Shown here one piece after another: positions 12,419-13,234 of a stretch of DNA of 13,234 bases. The number at the start of each line of letters is the position of its first letter. The stretch's first letter is position 1. Below the pieces are notes generated by a model, which searched no databases, was not told the origin of the DNA, and saw nothing but the letters and a program-made list of their open reading frames with translations. The DNA comes from Vulcanisaeta sp. UBA163 (GTDB taxonomy: Archaea; Thermoproteota; Thermoprotei; Thermoproteales; Thermocladiaceae), in the NCBI GenBank assembly GCA_002496475.1, contig DAJV01000101.1, positions 1-13,234 on the forward strand, read 5' to 3'. The translations under genes were made by a program, and so were the position numbers.

Positions 12419-13234
12419 TTGGGCTTCACCTTCGGTGAACCATCCTTATCCAGTGAATAAATGGTTACATAGGCATAATGACCAGTACCACCGACATTAT
12501 GCGCCAATGCCCAACCAGTATGAATATCCGCCTGCCTATCCCTAGGCTCAACACTCTGCCTCAACTGCTTAGTCATCTCAACCGCCATACTAACACCAGT
12601 GGCCCCTATGGGATGACCCTTAGCCTTCAACCCACCATCCAGGTTAACGGGTATCAAACCACCCTTATACGTCTGCTCATTCCTAACCAATTGTATACCC
12701 ATGCCCCTTTCTACGAATCCCAAGTCTTCGTATGCCATGACCTCAGCTATTGTGAAGCAGTCATGAACATCGGCAATATCGAAGTACTTCCAAGTGTCTT
12801 TGTGTTCGATACCAATACTCTTGAATGCCTGTTCAGCCGCTTGATATGCAGCGTCTAGCCCTATGAAATCAGACCTCTTGCTTAGGTTTGCCGTGCCCGT
12901 AGCCACGCCCACGGATCTAATCCACACTGGTGCATCCGTTATTTTCCTGGCCAGTTCCTCACTGGTTAGTATTACAGCGGCTGCTCCGTCTGTTATTGGG
13001 CTTGCATCGTAAAGCTTAATGGGCCAGGCCACGTACCTTGACTTGAGACATTGGTCAATGGTTATTTTCATACCATAGAACTGGGCCTTTGGGTTTATTG
13101 AACCGTAGTAGTGGTTCTTGACGGCGACTCTGCAGAAGTCCTCCTCAGTTGCCCCGAACCTATTCATGTACGCAGTCATGTAGAGTGCGTAGTATCCAGG
13201 GAATGTTAGTCCAAAGTTCTCGAATTCCCAGAAG
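12412..13234 (-). CDS. Archaeal thiolase / acyl-CoA acyltransferase (5' end beyond window)
   Basis: The minus-strand frame is open from the window edge to TGA 12414-12412 and gives 273 residues, so roughly the first third is missing. The visible start reads FWEFENFGLTFPGYYALYM and continues into a thiolase middle (VAVKNHYYGSINPKAQ). The C-terminal domain has DVHDCFTIAEVMAYEDLGF, GGLKAKGHPIGATG with the catalytic His, and AHNVGGTG in place of the bacterial C-x-GGG, a trait of archaeal and SCP-x-type thiolases. The nucleophilic Cys should be in the missing part. It condenses or cleaves 3-ketoacyl-CoA. The ATG at 13179 is internal and is not the gene start. It leads an operon with DUF35 and the PaaG-type isomerase. 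An HMG-CoA synthase, the other common partner, is not in the visible part. Confidence 0.85.
   Translation of the reverse strand, partial: FWEFENFGLTFPGYYALYMTAYMNRFGATEEDFCRVAVKNHYYGSINPKAQFYGMKITIDQCLKSRYVAWPIKLYDASPITDGAAAVILTSEELARKITDAPVWIRSVGVATGTANLSKRSDFIGLDAAYQAAEQAFKSIGIEHKDTWKYFDIADVHDCFTIAEVMAYEDLGFVERGMGIQLVRNEQTYKGGLIPVNLDGGLKAKGHPIGATGVSMAVEMTKQLRQSVEPRDRQADIHTGWALAHNVGGTGHYAYVTIYSLDKDGSPKVKPKR

Noticed and set aside
12478..12858. Open frame of 126 codons on the plus strand
   Set aside because: It is antisense to the thiolase C-terminal domain, has no recognisable domain and no start signal.
1..13234. CRISPR arrays, tRNA genes, insertion sequences, phage or defence genes
   Set aside because: No regularly spaced repeats, tRNA-like cloverleaf, transposase motifs or defence domains were found on either strand by eye.

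Overview
The window looks like a piece of a hyperthermophilic archaeal chromosome, most likely Thermoproteales and perhaps close to Vulcanisaeta or Caldivirga. Three things point there. The gene content is archaeal: a PhoU protein with an AbrB-type DNA-binding head, a THEP1 NTPase, the thiolase/DUF35 pair and a small SWIM protein. Arginine is mostly encoded by AGG. Initiation is of mixed type: first genes of units have a TATA box about 24-29 nt before the start codon and almost no leader, whereas internal or SD-led genes have GGTGAT-like motifs 4-5 nt before the start. The genus is inference; no 16S rRNA or tRNA gene was seen.

Layout. Positions 1-1369 hold the tail of sufB and the whole of sufD (Fe-S cluster scaffold). 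Positions 1363-3029 (minus) hold a PhoU/AbrB-type regulator followed, with a 1-nt overlap, by a class I methyltransferase. A palindromic TATA element at 3049-3056 sits between that unit and the divergent THEP1-type NTPase (3080-3634). Next come a two-helix membrane protein (3700-3906) and a decayed, twice-frameshifted small gene on the minus strand (3932-4231). Positions 4318-6179 hold a calcineurin-like phosphoesterase and an inositol-monophosphatase/FBPase-type phosphatase, each with its own TATA box. Two small zinc proteins follow (zinc ribbon, then SWIM), then a Trm9-like tRNA wobble methyltransferase, a fatty-acyl-CoA ligase, and an MBL-fold hydrolase broken by a 1-nt frameshift in an A5 run. 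The last part is on the minus strand: an amidohydrolase-2 family protein missing expected metal ligands, and an operon reading thiolase (truncated by the window end), DUF35 zinc-ribbon/OB protein and a PaaG-type crotonase.

How the genes work together. The right third is acyl-CoA chemistry: the ligase activates a carboxylic acid, the crotonase probably shifts a double bond or opens a ring, and the thiolase with its DUF35 partner condenses or cleaves acyl-CoA. The left third is Fe-S cluster assembly and phosphate-linked regulation. I saw no CRISPR array, insertion sequence, phage gene or obvious defence system. The unusual points are the frameshifted MBL gene, the amidohydrolase with a degenerate active site, the decayed gene at 3932-4231, the near-identical DNA at the sufB and sufD tails, and the shared divergent promoter.
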